NCBI RefSeq assembly: GCF_001425175.1
Contig: NZ_LMDV01000001.1
Span: 639,453-703,452, forward strand
DNA: 64,000 nucleotides
Direction: 5' to 3'
From: Nocardioides sp. Root1257
Lineage (GTDB): Bacteria > Actinomycetota > Actinomycetes > Propionibacteriales > Nocardioidaceae
This document shows positions 29,942-38,656 of this stretch, piece after piece. Every line of letters begins with the position of its first letter. The first letter of the stretch is position 1. The notes beneath the pieces are model-generated. The model saw nothing but the letters and a program-made list of their open reading frames with translations, searched no databases and was not told the DNA's origin. A program made the translations under genes and the position numbers.

Positions 29942-30640
29942 CTAGTCGGAAATGGGAGCGGTGTCCAGGCTCTCGGTGATGATCGTGTGCACGATCCGCT
30001 CCAGCCGCTCGACCCCCAGCGCGGGCGCCCGCAGCGCCAGCGCCTCCGCGATCTCGCGTTCCCGTACCGGGTCACGGGTCGTGTCGTGCTTGATGTCCTG
30101 GACCGCGGCGGTCAGCGCGACCCTCCGGGCGAGCAGGTCGCCGAGCTGCTCGTCGACCTCGTCGATCAGCCCGCGCAGGAAGGCGAGCGGCCGGGCCCCC
30201 GGCCACGCCATCCGTACGTCGGGCGCGCGCTCCTCGTTGGCGGAGCCGTCGGTGCTCTCCAGCTCCACCAGTCCGTGGTGGGCGTAGAACGCCCGGGCGG
30301 GCGCGTTCACCTCGAAGACCCACAGGCAGAAGCCGTCGGGCCGCAGCGACTTGGCCAGGTCGAGCAGTGCGGAGCCCACTCCCCGACCGGCGTACGCCGG
30401 GTCGACGTACAGGTCGTCGAGCCAAGTGGGCGTCAGGCGGGCGTAGGCGACGACGCGACCGTCAGCCTCGGCGACCCAGACCTCGTCCTCGGCGACCCGG
30501 GCGCCCAGCCAGGCACGCACCTCGTGCTCGGCGTGGACGCCGGGCGGCATCGCGGCCGCGGCGCGGGACGCCAGGTGCACCGCCACGACGGCGTCCGCGT
30601 CGGCCTCGGTGGCCGGTCGCAGGCTCAGCTCAGTGGGCAT
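29942..30640 (-). CDS. Fusion of GNAT acetyltransferase and AroQ-type chorismate mutase domain
   Basis: A 232-residue two-domain protein. Residues 5-147 are a GNAT domain, with [19 protein letters not shown] as the acetyl-CoA loop. Residues 150-227 align with the AroQ chorismate mutase helix bundle: Arg156, Arg173, Lys184, Asp190, Arg193 and Glu194 match E. coli Arg11, Arg28, Lys39, Asp48, Arg51 and Glu52. The position of Gln88 is Ala, and the chain ends just after. It may catalyse chorismate to prephenate or bind a related ligand. Its ATG overlaps the stop of the RluA gene by 11 bases. Confidence 0.85.
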   Translation of the reverse strand: MPTELSLRPATEADADAVVAVHLASRAAAAMPPGVHAEHEVRAWLGARVAEDEVWVAEADGRVVAYARLTPTWLDDLYVDPAYAGRGVGSALLDLAKSLRPDGFCLWVFEVNAPARAFYAHHGLVELESTDGSANEERAPDVRMAWPGARPLAFLRGLIDEVDEQLGDLLARRVALTAAVQDIKHDTTRDPVREREIAEALALRAPALGVERLERIVHTIITESLDTAPISD

Positions 30641-31568
30641 CCCGGACCACCTCGAGCGCGTGCGCGAGGTCCTCCGGGTACTCGGACTCGTACTCGACGT
30701 AGTCCCCGGTGTCGGGGTGCTCGAAGCCCAGGCGCATCGCGTGCAGCCACTGCCGCTCGAGCCCGACCCGCTTCGCGAGCGACGGGTCGGCGCCGTACGT
30801 GAGGTCGCCGACGCAGGGGTGCTTGAGCGCGGCCATGTGCACCCGGATCTGGTGGGTGCGGCCGGTCTCGAGGTGGACCTCGAGCAGGCTCGCGAACCGG
30901 TGCGCCTCGAGCGTCTCGTAGTGCGTGACGCTGTGCCGGCCGTCGGCCATCACCGCGAACTTGTAGTCGGCCTTCGGGTGCCGCCCGATCGGGGCGTCGA
31001 TGGTGCCCTCGAGCGGGTCCGGGTGCCCCTGGACGAGCGCGTGGTAGACCTTGTCGACCGTGCGGTGCCGGAAGGCGTTCTTGAGCACCGAGTAGGCGTG
31101 CTCCGACTTGCAGATGACCATCACACCGGACGTGCCCACGTCGAGGCGCTGCACGATCCCCTGGCGCTCGGACGCCCCGCTGGTGGAGATCCGGAAGCCG
31201 GCGCCGGCCAGGTGACCGACGACCGTCGGTCCGGACCAGCCGGGCGAGGGGTGCACCGCGACGCCCACCGGCTTGTCGATCACCACGATCGCGTCGTCGT
31301 CGTGGATGATCCTGATGCCCTCGACGACCTCGGGCACGACCTCGAGCGGGTCGACCTCGACGGGGATCCGTACGTCGAGCACGGCCCCCGGCAGGACCCG
31401 GTCGCTCTTCGCGACGGCGGCTCCGTCGACCTCGACGTTGCCGGCGGCGATCAGGTCGGCGGCCCGCGTGCGCGAGAGTCCGAAGAGGCGGGCCATGGCC
31501 GCGTCGACGCGCTCCCCCGCGAGCCCCTCGGGGATCGTCAGCACCCGGTGGTCGGCCTGGTCGCTCAT
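30630..31568 (-). CDS. RluA-family 23S rRNA pseudouridine synthase (RluD-like)
   Basis: A 312-residue enzyme with an N-terminal S4 RNA-binding domain (residues 18-75) and the RluA catalytic motif [12 protein letters not shown] (the Asp near 141). [10 protein letters not shown] and PCVGDLTYG complete the family pattern. It isomerises uridines in 23S rRNA; the exact site cannot be read from sequence. Coupled to lspA by an ATGA overlap, an order common in bacteria. Confidence 0.93.
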   Translation of the reverse strand: MSDQADHRVLTIPEGLAGERVDAAMARLFGLSRTRAADLIAAGNVEVDGAAVAKSDRVLPGAVLDVRIPVEVDPLEVVPEVVEGIRIIHDDDAIVVIDKPVGVAVHPSPGWSGPTVVGHLAGAGFRISTSGASERQGIVQRLDVGTSGVMVICKSEHAYSVLKNAFRHRTVDKVYHALVQGHPDPLEGTIDAPIGRHPKADYKFAVMADGRHSVTHYETLEAHRFASLLEVHLETGRTHQIRVHMAALKHPCVGDLTYGADPSLAKRVGLERQWLHAMRLGFEHPDTGDYVEYESEYPEDLAHALEVVRDAH

Positions 31569-32164
31569 GCGACCTCCCCCGGCGCCTCGTCCTCGGCGGG
31601 CTCGTCCTGGCTCGCCGTGCGCGTGCCGTCGAGGCGGACCCCGCGGAAGACCTGGATCAGGATCAGCCCTGCGGCGATGTCGATGCAGATGTCGGCCACG
31701 TTGAAGACCGGCCAGTGCGGCAGCATGAAGAAGTCGATGACGTGGCCGCGCAGCGGCCCGGGCTCGCGCACGAGCCGGTCGGTCAGGTTGCCGGCGACGC
31801 CGGCCAGGAGGAAGCCGAGCGCGAACGCCCAGCCGAGGCTGCCGATGCGGCGGGCGAGGTAGCAGATCACCACGACCGCGGCGATGGCGAGGCACGTGAA
31901 GACCTCGGTGTACGCCGTGCCGGTGCTGAAGGCCGCGCCCGGGTTGCGCACCAGGTGCAGGACCAGGAGGTCGCCGATGATCTTGACGTCGGGACGGTCC
32001 GTCAGGCGGTCCACCGCGACGATCTTGGAGACCACGTCGACGGCGTACATGATCGCCGCGACCAGCCCGAAGACCAGCAGGAGGCGGCCACGCGAGCCGC
32101 GGGGTCGGACGGGTGGGTCTACCTCGTGGTCGCCGGTCAGCGACGCTCCTCGCGCTGCTTGCAT
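31565..32164 (-). CDS. lspA: Lipoprotein signal peptidase II
   Basis: A 199-residue membrane aspartic protease that cleaves signal peptides from Lgt-modified prolipoproteins. The two catalytic aspartates lie in AGNLTDRL (about 126) and FNVADICID (about 155), with four hydrophobic helices. I chose the start [12 protein letters not shown]; it lies 28 bases inside the end of the DksA-like gene. The acidic C-terminal tail is longer than in E. coli. Confidence 0.93.
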   Translation of the reverse strand: MQAARGASLTGDHEVDPPVRPRGSRGRLLLVFGLVAAIMYAVDVVSKIVAVDRLTDRPDVKIIGDLLVLHLVRNPGAAFSTGTAYTEVFTCLAIAAVVVICYLARRIGSLGWAFALGFLLAGVAGNLTDRLVREPGPLRGHVIDFFMLPHWPVFNVADICIDIAAGLILIQVFRGVRLDGTRTASQDEPAEDEAPGEVA

Positions 32165-33198
32165 GTCATGCACAGTGTGGCACGCGGGAAGGCCATCAGC
32201 CGCATCTTGCCGATGGGGTTGCCGCACGACTCACACACCCCGTAGGTGCCGTCGTCGATGCGGGCGAGGGCACGTTCGATCTGGGCGAGCTTGTCACGCT
32301 CGCTGTTGAGGACCGTGAGCTCGTGGTCGCGCTCGAAGCTGCTCGCGCCGACGTCGGCCTGGTCCTGGCCGGCACCGTCGCCGGAGTCCCGCATCAGGCC
32401 GTTGAGCTCGCTGTCGAGGCCCTCGACGATCTCGAGGCTGTGCGTGCGCTGCTCGTGCAGCTCGTCCAGCACCTCCTTGAGCTCGGCCTTGGTCCACGCC
32501 GACTCGCCCGGCTGGACGACCAGCTTGCTGGCGGTGGCCTTCCTGGCAGTCGCCTTCTTGGCGGGGGCCTTCGTGGCGGGGGCCGGGGCCGGCGCCTTCG
32601 TGGCGCGAGCGGGCGCCGGGGTCGTCTTCTTGGCGGGAGCCGCCTTCTTCACTGGGGCCACCTTCTTCACGGGAGCGGTCTTCTTCGCGGGTGCCGCCTT
32701 CTTGGCCGGTGCCGCCTTCTTCGCGGGGGCCGCCTTCTTGGCCGGGGCCGCCTTCTTCGCGGGGGCCGCCTTCTTGGCCGGGGCCGCCTTCTTCGCGGGG
32801 GCCGCCTTCTTGGCCGGGGCCGCCTTCTTGGCCGGGGCCGCCTTCTTGGCCGGTCCCGCCTTCTTGGCCGGTCCCGCCTTCTTGGCCGGGGCCGCCTTCT
32901 TCGCGGGAGCTGCCTTCTTCGCGGGGGCCGCCTTCTTCGCGGGTGCCGCCTTCTTGGCCGGTGCCGCCTTCTTGGCCGGGGCCGCCTTCGTGGCCGGGGC
33001 CGCCTTCTTGGCCGGGGCCGCCTTCTTCGCGGGAGCCGCCTTCTTCGCCGGGGCCGCCTTCTTCGCGGGAGCCGCCTTCTTGGCCGGAGCCGAGGTGCCC
33101 GAGGCCGATGCCTTCTTGGCCGGCGCCCGCCGCGACATCACGGTGCGTGCTGCTGCCTTCGCCTGTCCGGTGATCGACTTCCTCGTCGAGCGTGCCAT
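32137..33198 (-). CDS. DksA/TraR-type zinc finger protein with histone-H1-like tail
   Basis: A 353-residue chimera. Residues 1-35 are basic. About 25 copies of the hexapeptide APAKKA (with a few GPAKKA and APVKK variants) then fill residues 36 to about 190, like the C-terminal tail of histone H1. The last 125 residues are a DksA/TraR domain: a coiled-coil hairpin with a DQADVG tip (compare DxxDxA) and a C4 zinc finger, Cys322, Cys325, Cys343 and Cys346 (CESCG...CMTC). It should bind nucleic acid through the tail and RNA polymerase through the head. GGAGG lies 7 bases before the ATG. lspA overlaps its end. Confidence 0.92.
   Translation of the reverse strand: MARSTRKSITGQAKAAARTVMSRRAPAKKASASGTSAPAKKAAPAKKAAPAKKAAPAKKAAPAKKAAPATKAAPAKKAAPAKKAAPAKKAAPAKKAAPAKKAAPAKKAGPAKKAGPAKKAAPAKKAAPAKKAAPAKKAAPAKKAAPAKKAAPAKKAAPAKKAAPAKKAAPAKKTAPVKKVAPVKKAAPAKKTTPAPARATKAPAPAPATKAPAKKATARKATASKLVVQPGESAWTKAELKEVLDELHEQRTHSLEIVEGLDSELNGLMRDSGDGAGQDQADVGASSFERDHELTVLNSERDKLAQIERALARIDDGTYGVCESCGNPIGKMRLMAFPRATLCMTCKQREERR
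32635..33090. repeat. 18-bp tandem repeat encoding APAKKA units
   Basis: About 25 imperfect copies of an 18-base unit (GCCGCCTTCTTGGCCGGG and TTCGCGGG variants on the plus strand). Third-position differences between units show selection on the protein, while identical blocks suggest recent gain or loss of units. Confidence 0.9.
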
Positions 33199-33254
33199 GA
33201 GCGGGCCTCCTCGGCCGTGCGGGCTCCTGTGGTTCGCCCACAGTGGGTGCAGGG

Positions 33255-33284
33255 AGGGTAGCCGCTCGGTGGTAACCCCTCCAA
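33255..33284 (-). promoter_or_regulatory. Candidate promoter of the DksA-like/lspA/rluA operon
   Basis: TTGGAG and TACCCT on the minus strand are separated by 18 bases, about 55 bases before the ATG. A reasonable sigma-A-type promoter. Confidence 0.45.
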
Positions 33285-33302
33285 TCCGCCGCACCGTAAA
33301 GC

Positions 33303-33342
33303 ACGACACCGGTCGACCCCCGCAGGGGCCGACCGGTGTCGT
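33303..33342 (-). terminator. Strong stem-loop terminator after wag31
   Basis: Perfect 13-base arms (ACGACACCGGTCG and its complement) with an inner CCCC/GGGG pair in the loop, 21 bases past the wag31 stop. No long T-run follows, as usual in actinobacteria. It ends the division cluster. Confidence 0.8.
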
Positions 33343-33363
33343 CGCGCTCAGCTCACGCGTGGA

Positions 33364-34110
33364 TCAGGCGTCGTCCTCGCCCAGGATCGACCGCAGCCGC
33401 TTCGGCGCGGGCGACGACTCGTCGCCGCTCGGGCCCTGGGACTCCGAACCGGTGTTGAGCGACTCCAGCTGCTGGCTGAAGTAGCTCTTCAGCCGGGAGC
33501 GGTACTCGCGCTCGAACGAGCGGAGGTTCTCGACCTCGCCGTTGAGCTTGTCGCGCTCCTTCTCGAGGTCGCCGAACATCTGCCGGCGACGCTCGGCGGT
33601 CTCCGAGTCGAGCATCTGCGCGCGGGTGCGGGCGTCGGCCTCGAGCCGGTCGGCCTTGGTACGGGACTCCACGTCGAGACGCTCGGACTTGGTCCGGGCC
33701 TCGGCGATGATCTTGTCGGCCTCGTTCTTCGCGTCCTCGACCAGCTCGTCGGCGTTGCGCGTCGCGATCTCCAGGAGGCGGGCCGCGGCGTTGGACGCCT
33801 CGGGGACCGTCTCGACCCGGATCGTCTCGACCGGGCTGGCCGCAACGGCCGGCGCGGGTGCCGCGACGGGCACCGGGGCCGGCTCGGGCTCGGGGGTCTT
33901 CTCGACCACGGGCTCCGGCGCGGCGGGCACCGGGGCGCCCGACTGCGCGGCGGAGAGCTTCGACCTGAGGTCGTCGTTCTCCTTCGTGAGCCGCGCGAGC
34001 TCAGCCTCCACCTCGTCGAGGAACTGATCGACCTCACCCATGTCGTAGCCCTCGCGGAGCCGGACGGGAGTAAAGCGCTTGTTGCTCACGTCCTCAGGCG
34101 TCAGCGGCAT
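33364..34110 (-). CDS. wag31: DivIVA/Wag31 polar growth protein
   Basis: A 248-residue coiled-coil protein that recruits the wall-synthesis machinery to the poles and septum. MPLTPEDVSNKRFTPVRLREGYD is the DivIVA membrane-targeting domain, followed by a coiled coil (30-60), a Pro/Ala/Glu-rich linker (about 68-115) and a long C-terminal coiled coil. I chose the start MPLTPEDV because GGTGAGG precedes it and the family starts there; an ATG four codons earlier is possible. It is the last gene of the cluster. Confidence 0.95.
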   Translation of the reverse strand: MPLTPEDVSNKRFTPVRLREGYDMGEVDQFLDEVEAELARLTKENDDLRSKLSAAQSGAPVPAAPEPVVEKTPEPEPAPVPVAAPAPAVAASPVETIRVETVPEASNAAARLLEIATRNADELVEDAKNEADKIIAEARTKSERLDVESRTKADRLEADARTRAQMLDSETAERRRQMFGDLEKERDKLNGEVENLRSFEREYRSRLKSYFSQQLESLNTGSESQGPSGDESSPAPKRLRSILGEDDA

Positions 34111-34203
34111 GACCTCACCCATTCATTCTCGTCAGAGTTACTGTCCGTCGAACAATAGCGCCCCTGCTGGCTACCGAGACATCCAGCACTGCGCATCCCC
34201 GGG

Positions 34204-34494
34204 TCAGAGGAGAGTCTGCCTGTTGACCTGGAGCAGTACATAAGCACCAATCATCACGATCAGGAAGCTGAGGTCGAGGGTGACGCTCCCGATCCGGAGC
34301 GGCGGGATCACCCGGCGCAGCGCCTTGATCGGCGGATCGGTGATCGAGTAGACGACCTCCAGCAGCACCAGCAGCACGCCCCGCGGTGTCCACGACCGGG
34401 CAAAGATCTGCACCCAGTCGACGACGAACCGGATCCACAGCAGCGCGATGAAGAACCACAGGACGATCTCGACGACCACCCCGACTGCGTGCAC
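34204..34494 (-). CDS. yggT: YggT-family membrane protein (YlmG)
   Basis: A 96-residue protein with two hydrophobic regions around the conserved SITDPPIKALRRVIPPLRIGSVTLDLS segment (first half of the YggT signature). Its precise role is unknown; in Gram-positives it sits next to sepF and divIVA and has been tied to division. GTG start, 6 bases after the sepF stop. Confidence 0.93.
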   Translation of the reverse strand: MHAVGVVVEIVLWFFIALLWIRFVVDWVQIFARSWTPRGVLLVLLEVVYSITDPPIKALRRVIPPLRIGSVTLDLSFLIVMIGAYVLLQVNRQTLL

Positions 34495-34500
34495 GTTCCC

Positions 34501-34998
34501 TCAGCTCTGGTTGAAGAACCCGCCCTCGACGATGCGCTGCTTGTCCTCGGCGGCGACCGAGACGTTCGGCGGTGAGAGCAGGAAGACCTTGTTGGTGATG
34601 CGCTCGATGGTGCCACGAGTCGCAAAGACGAGACCCGCGGCGAAGTCCACCAGACGCTTGGCATCAGTGTCGTCCATGTCCGACAGGTTCATGATCACCG
34701 GGGTGCCCTCACGGAAGTTCTCGCCGACCGTGCGCGCCTCGTTGTAGGTGCGCGGGTGCAGCGTCGTGATGCGGGAGAGCTCGGCGACCACGGAGGTCGG
34801 TCCGGGCGTCGTACGCCGCCGCTCGGACAGGTCCGAGACGGGGGCGGGACGGCTCTCGCGCTTCGCGGGCCGCGCGGAGACCGGCATGGTCTCCTGGGTG
34901 TCGTACTCGCCCTCGTAGGCGCCGTACTCGTCGTCGTACCGGCCGGTGTCCTCGAGCAGGCCGAGGTACTCGCCGATCCTGCGCATTCCGCCGCTCAT
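34501..34998 (-). CDS. sepF: Cell division protein SepF
   Basis: A 165-residue protein with an N-terminal amphipathic helix ([13 protein letters not shown]), an acidic linker and a C-terminal SepF fold (about 75-155: [20 protein letters not shown]). It anchors FtsZ to the membrane in actinobacteria, which lack FtsA. The ATG is supported by GGAGGA nine bases upstream. Confidence 0.95.
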   Translation of the reverse strand: MSGGMRRIGEYLGLLEDTGRYDDEYGAYEGEYDTQETMPVSARPAKRESRPAPVSDLSERRRTTPGPTSVVAELSRITTLHPRTYNEARTVGENFREGTPVIMNLSDMDDTDAKRLVDFAAGLVFATRGTIERITNKVFLLSPPNVSVAAEDKQRIVEGGFFNQS

Positions 34999-35058
34999 GA
35001 CTGATGTCCTCCGGTACTCCGCGCCCCTTGCAGGGACGCACTCTTGGTGTTTGGGACC

Positions 35059-35769
35059 CTACTTGAACTGCGGCCTCGAACCGAGGACCGCGGAGCCGAC
35101 ACGCACGTGTGTCGCGCCGGCGTGGATCGCGTGCTCCAGGTCGCCGCTCATCCCGGCCGACACCCAGGTGGCTCCGGGGTGCTCGGCGAGGAGGTCGCGG
35201 TGGATCTCGGCGAGCCGCTCGAAGGCCGGTCGGGGGTCCTCCCCGAGCGGCGCGACCGCCATCAGGCCGCGCAGCCGGAGCATCCCGGCGTCCTCGACCG
35301 CGGCGGCGAGAGCCGGCAGGTCGCTCGGGTCGGCACCGGCACGGCCCTCGCGGCCGGGTGGGTCCAGGCTGACCTGGAGCAGCACGTCGACCTCGTGCGA
35401 GCGCGCGTGCGCTCCCCTGCTCAGACCGGTGACCAGCTTCGCGCGGTCCACGGACTCGACGACGTCGGCGTAGGCCGCCACGGCGGCCGCCTTGTTGCTC
35501 TGGAGACCCCCGATGAAGTGCCAGGTGAGGCCGAGGTCGGCGCACTCGGCGGCCTTGGCCTCGGCCTCCTGGTGGCGGTTCTCCCCCACGTCGGTGACGC
35601 CGAGGTCGGCGAGCAGCCGGACGTCGGAGGCCGGGAAGAACTTGGTCACGACCACGAGGCGTACGTCGTCCGGCGATCGACCGGCCTCGACGCACGCGCC
35701 GTCGATCCGGCCACGAACCGTCTCGAGGTTGGTGGCGAGCTCGTCGCGGCGCGCCGAGGGATTGGTCAT
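35059..35769 (-). CDS. yggS: YggS-family PLP homeostasis protein
   Basis: A 236-residue PLP-binding TIM-barrel protein that buffers free PLP. Lys43 in VVVTKFFPASD is the PLP lysine, and GENRHQEAEAK, WHFIGGLQSNK and SAGMSGDLEHAI are the signature. The ATG overlaps the pgeF stop, and it precedes sepF as in the ylmDEFG cluster of other Gram-positives. Confidence 0.95.
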   Translation of the reverse strand: MTNPSARRDELATNLETVRGRIDGACVEAGRSPDDVRLVVVTKFFPASDVRLLADLGVTDVGENRHQEAEAKAAECADLGLTWHFIGGLQSNKAAAVAAYADVVESVDRAKLVTGLSRGAHARSHEVDVLLQVSLDPPGREGRAGADPSDLPALAAAVEDAGMLRLRGLMAVAPLGEDPRPAFERLAEIHRDLLAEHPGATWVSAGMSGDLEHAIHAGATHVRVGSAVLGSRPQFK

Positions 35770-36452
35770 GCGGTCCTCCACACGACGCCGGCGAGACGTC
35801 CGGCGGCCGCGCCGTCGCGCCGGAAGGAGTGCAGCGCCTCGTCCTCGCGGGTGCAGGCACCGACCTCGACGACGGCGACGCCCGCGGCCTCGAGCTGGGA
35901 CCGGACGCCGGCCCCGAGGTCGAGCGACGGGGTGCCCCAGCTGGTGGTGGCCGCCGTGGCGGGGACCTCGGCCGCGACCTCGGCCCGCATCGCCTCGGGG
36001 ACCTCGTAGCAGGCGCCGCAGATGTGCGGACCGACCCACGCGCGCACGCCGGTGGCGCCCAGCTCGTCGAGCCGGCGGAGCGCGGCCGGCACCACGCCCC
36101 GGCGTACGCCCTCGCGCCCGGCGTGGACCGCACCGACCTCACCGGACTCGGCGACGAGCAGCACCGGCACGCAGTCGGCGGCGCGGGCGAGCAGTGCCAG
36201 CCCGGCCGCGCCGGTCACCAGCGCGTCGGCGTCGGGGAACGCCGCGTCCGCGCCGTCGGGGACGTGCACGGCGGTCCCGTGCACCTGGTGCATGAGGTAC
36301 GGCGTCGCGCCGGTCTCGGCCGCGATCTCGGCCAGGGCCGCCTCGCGAACCGCCGGCTCGGCGTGGTCGCCCAGGTCCAGGCGTCGCTCCGTGAACGCGA
36401 CCGACACCGTGCCGGTGGTCACCGGCACGGTGTCGTGGAAGAGGAAGGTCAC
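35766..36452 (-). CDS. pgeF: Multicopper-oxidase-fold purine phosphorylase / peptidoglycan editing factor (YfiH/YlmD)
   Basis: A 228-residue DUF152 protein. The zinc set His58 (MHQVHG), Cys94 (RAADCVPV) and His110 (GAVHAGREG) keeps the spacing of E. coli YfiH. Family members have been assigned purine nucleoside phosphorylase activity or removal of wrong residues from muropeptides. The GTG start overlaps the ftsZ stop by 4 bases, coupling it to division. Confidence 0.92.
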   Translation of the reverse strand: MTFLFHDTVPVTTGTVSVAFTERRLDLGDHAEPAVREAALAEIAAETGATPYLMHQVHGTAVHVPDGADAAFPDADALVTGAAGLALLARAADCVPVLLVAESGEVGAVHAGREGVRRGVVPAALRRLDELGATGVRAWVGPHICGACYEVPEAMRAEVAAEVPATAATTSWGTPSLDLGAGVRSQLEAAGVAVVEVGACTREDEALHSFRRDGAAAGRLAGVVWRTA

Positions 36453-37609
36453 TTCAGGAAGTCGGGGATGTCCAGGTCGTCGTCGTCGAACTGCACCGGG
36501 GTCGGCGCCGGCCGGGGTGCGGACGGCTGAGCAGCCTGGGGGGCGGGCGAGGACGGCGCGGCCGCCGGGACCGGCGTCCTCTCCTCGACGGGGGCGGAGG
36601 CCTGCTTCGACTCCTGCGCCGGCGTACGCCGCAGCACGTTCCCCTCGTCGCGGCGCTTGGGCATCCCGCCGTCGAAGCCCGCCGCGATCACCGTGACCCG
36701 GACCTCGTCACCGAGGGCGTCGTCGATGGTGGCGCCGAAGATGATGTTGGCCTCGGGGTGCACCGCGTCCGCGACCAGCGCGGCGGCCTCGTTGATCTCG
36801 AAGAGGCCGAGGTCCGAGCCACCGGCGATCGAGAGCAGCACGCCGTGCGCGCCGTCGATGCTCGCCTCGAGCAGCGGGCTCGAGACCGCCATCTCCGCGG
36901 CGGCGACCGACCGGTCGTCGCCACGGGCCGACCCGATGCCCATCAGCGCCGAGCCGGCGTTCGCCATGACCGACTTCACGTCGGCGAAGTCGAGGTTGAT
37001 CAGGCCGGGGGTGGTGATCAGGTCGGTGATGCCGGAGACACCCTGCAGCAGCACCTGGTCGGCCTGCTTGAACGCGTCGAGGACCGACACGTTGCGGTCG
37101 CTGATCGAGAGCAGCCGGTCGTTGGGGATCACGATGAGGGTGTCGACCTCCTCGCGCAGCTGCGCGATGCCCTCCTCGGCGGAGTTGGCGCGACGGCGAC
37201 CCTCGAACGCGAACGGCCGGGTCACGACGCCGATGGTGAGCGCACCGAGCGACCGGGCGATGCGGGCCACGATCGGCGCGCCGCCGGTGCCGGTGCCGCC
37301 GCCCTCGCCCGCGGTCACGAAGACCATGTCGGCGCCCTTGATGACCTCTTCGATCTCGTCCGAGTGGTCCTCGGCGGCGCGCGCACCCACCTCGGGGTTG
37401 GCGCCGGCGCCGAGGCCGCGGGTGAGCTCGCGGCCGATGTCGAGCTTCACGTCGGCGTCGCTCATCAGGAGGGCCTGCGCGTCGGTGTTGATCGCGATGA
37501 ACTCGACGCCCTTGAGCCCGACCTCGATCATCCGGTTGACGGCGTTGACACCACCACCACCGATACCGACGACCTTGATGATGGCCAGGTAGTTCTGTGC
37601 TGCTGCCAC
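36449..37609 (-). CDS. ftsZ: Cell division GTPase FtsZ
   Basis: A 386-residue tubulin homologue that forms the Z ring. The GTP-binding loop GGGTGTG is at 103-109 and the T7 loop NLDFAD at 205-210. A Pro/Ala linker leads to the conserved C-terminal peptide [10 protein letters not shown] (377-386), which binds SepF. GTG start with GAAAGGCGAG about 7 bases upstream. Confidence 0.98.
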   Translation of the reverse strand: MAAAQNYLAIIKVVGIGGGGVNAVNRMIEVGLKGVEFIAINTDAQALLMSDADVKLDIGRELTRGLGAGANPEVGARAAEDHSDEIEEVIKGADMVFVTAGEGGGTGTGGAPIVARIARSLGALTIGVVTRPFAFEGRRRANSAEEGIAQLREEVDTLIVIPNDRLLSISDRNVSVLDAFKQADQVLLQGVSGITDLITTPGLINLDFADVKSVMANAGSALMGIGSARGDDRSVAAAEMAVSSPLLEASIDGAHGVLLSIAGGSDLGLFEINEAAALVADAVHPEANIIFGATIDDALGDEVRVTVIAAGFDGGMPKRRDEGNVLRRTPAQESKQASAPVEERTPVPAAAPSSPAPQAAQPSAPRPAPTPVQFDDDDLDIPDFLK

Positions 37610-37687
37610 GGCGATCTCGCCTTTCGCTGCTGGGTGCGGATGTCCGGTCCGGACGGGGAAGCTGGTCCGGCGTGTTGATGAACTCTG

Positions 37688-37718
37688 ACCCTCAGCCTGA
37701 GGGTTATAGTTATGTCAA
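37688..37718 (-). promoter_or_regulatory. ftsZ upstream promoter region and dyad
   Basis: On the minus strand a TTGACA is followed by TATAAC four bases on and then by ACCCTCAGGCTGAGGGT, an 8+8 perfect dyad around one base. The tight packing suggests overlapping promoter and operator. It lies in the 198-base gap between ftsQ and ftsZ, about 80-110 bases before ftsZ. Which hexamers are used cannot be told from sequence. Confidence 0.5.
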
Positions 37719-37807
37719 CCTCGCCGTGGTCACGACAGTAGGCACCGGCGTACGCCGAACCGTGGCGACACGCCCGCGCGCCCGCGACTTGTCGCAGAAA
37801 TCGGGCT

Positions 37808-38656
37808 CTACTGCTTGCTGGTCGGCTGGCCCGGGACGGAGACGTCGTAGTGCTGGGCCTGGACGGCGGTGAGGAGCTTGGCCAGGACCTCGGCCTTCTG
37901 GTCCGACTGCTCCGAGCTCCCCCACTCCACCTCGCGGCCGTCGCGGAGCTCGAGGGTGATCTCGTCGACGGTCTGCACGTCGACGTGGTCGACCTTGGCG
38001 GAGAGGTCGTGCGGCAGGGAGGCGACCACGAGGGCGCCCTCGCGCAGCGCCTCGGCGCCGGTGTCGGCGGAGGTCTGCAGGCGCGGCAGGTCGGCCGGCG
38101 CCCGCGCGTAGTCGCGGAAGACCACGCCGTCCTCGTCGAGCCCGCGCAGCTTGCCGCCGATCTCGACCACGGCCACCGGCTCGCGCTCGACGACGGTGAT
38201 CAGCACGGTGTCCGGCCACTCGCGGGTCACGTCGGCGGACTTCACGGTGGCCAGCGACTCGACGCGGGTGCGGATCCGCTCCAGGTCGACCCGCGCCAGC
38301 GGGTCCCCCTCGGGTACGGCGGCCGCGCGCTCGACCTCGGCCGCGCTCAGCTGCTGCACGCCGGCGACCCGGACGCCCTGCACCGCGAGGTAGGAGGAGA
38401 AGAACACCAGCCACAGCACGCCGACCAGCAGGGCGACGAGCAGGACGACCGCGAGGACCGGCTTCCAGGCGAGCCACCGACGGGTCCACTGACGGCGCGC
38501 GAAGCGGCGACGGCTGCGCAGCAGCGCCGGGTCCGCCTCCGGGACGTCGTCGTCGACAGCGAGCGCGTCGAAGCCCTGGGTCGCGTCCGGGTCGCCCGGC
38601 CCTCCGGTCGGTCCCCCGGTCGGCCCCCCGGTCGGCCTCGTGGTCCGCCTAGCCAC
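37808..38656 (-). CDS. ftsQ: Cell division protein FtsQ
   Basis: A 282-residue divisome protein: a cytoplasmic head, one membrane helix (about 65-87), a POTRA domain starting LAVQGVRVAGVQQLS and the FtsQ beta domain. The head has a threefold PTGG repeat. GTG start, overlapping the murC stop by 8 bases. Confidence 0.95.
   Translation of the reverse strand: MARRTTRPTGGPTGGPTGGPGDPDATQGFDALAVDDDVPEADPALLRSRRRFARRQWTRRWLAWKPVLAVVLLVALLVGVLWLVFFSSYLAVQGVRVAGVQQLSAAEVERAAAVPEGDPLARVDLERIRTRVESLATVKSADVTREWPDTVLITVVEREPVAVVEIGGKLRGLDEDGVVFRDYARAPADLPRLQTSADTGAEALREGALVVASLPHDLSAKVDHVDVQTVDEITLELRDGREVEWGSSEQSDQKAEVLAKLLTAVQAQHYDVSVPGQPTSKQ

Noticed and set aside
29842..29979. Short plus-strand frame across the dnaE/GNAT gap
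   Set aside because: It has no ribosome site, runs through the inverted repeat and into the end of the GNAT gene; no family.
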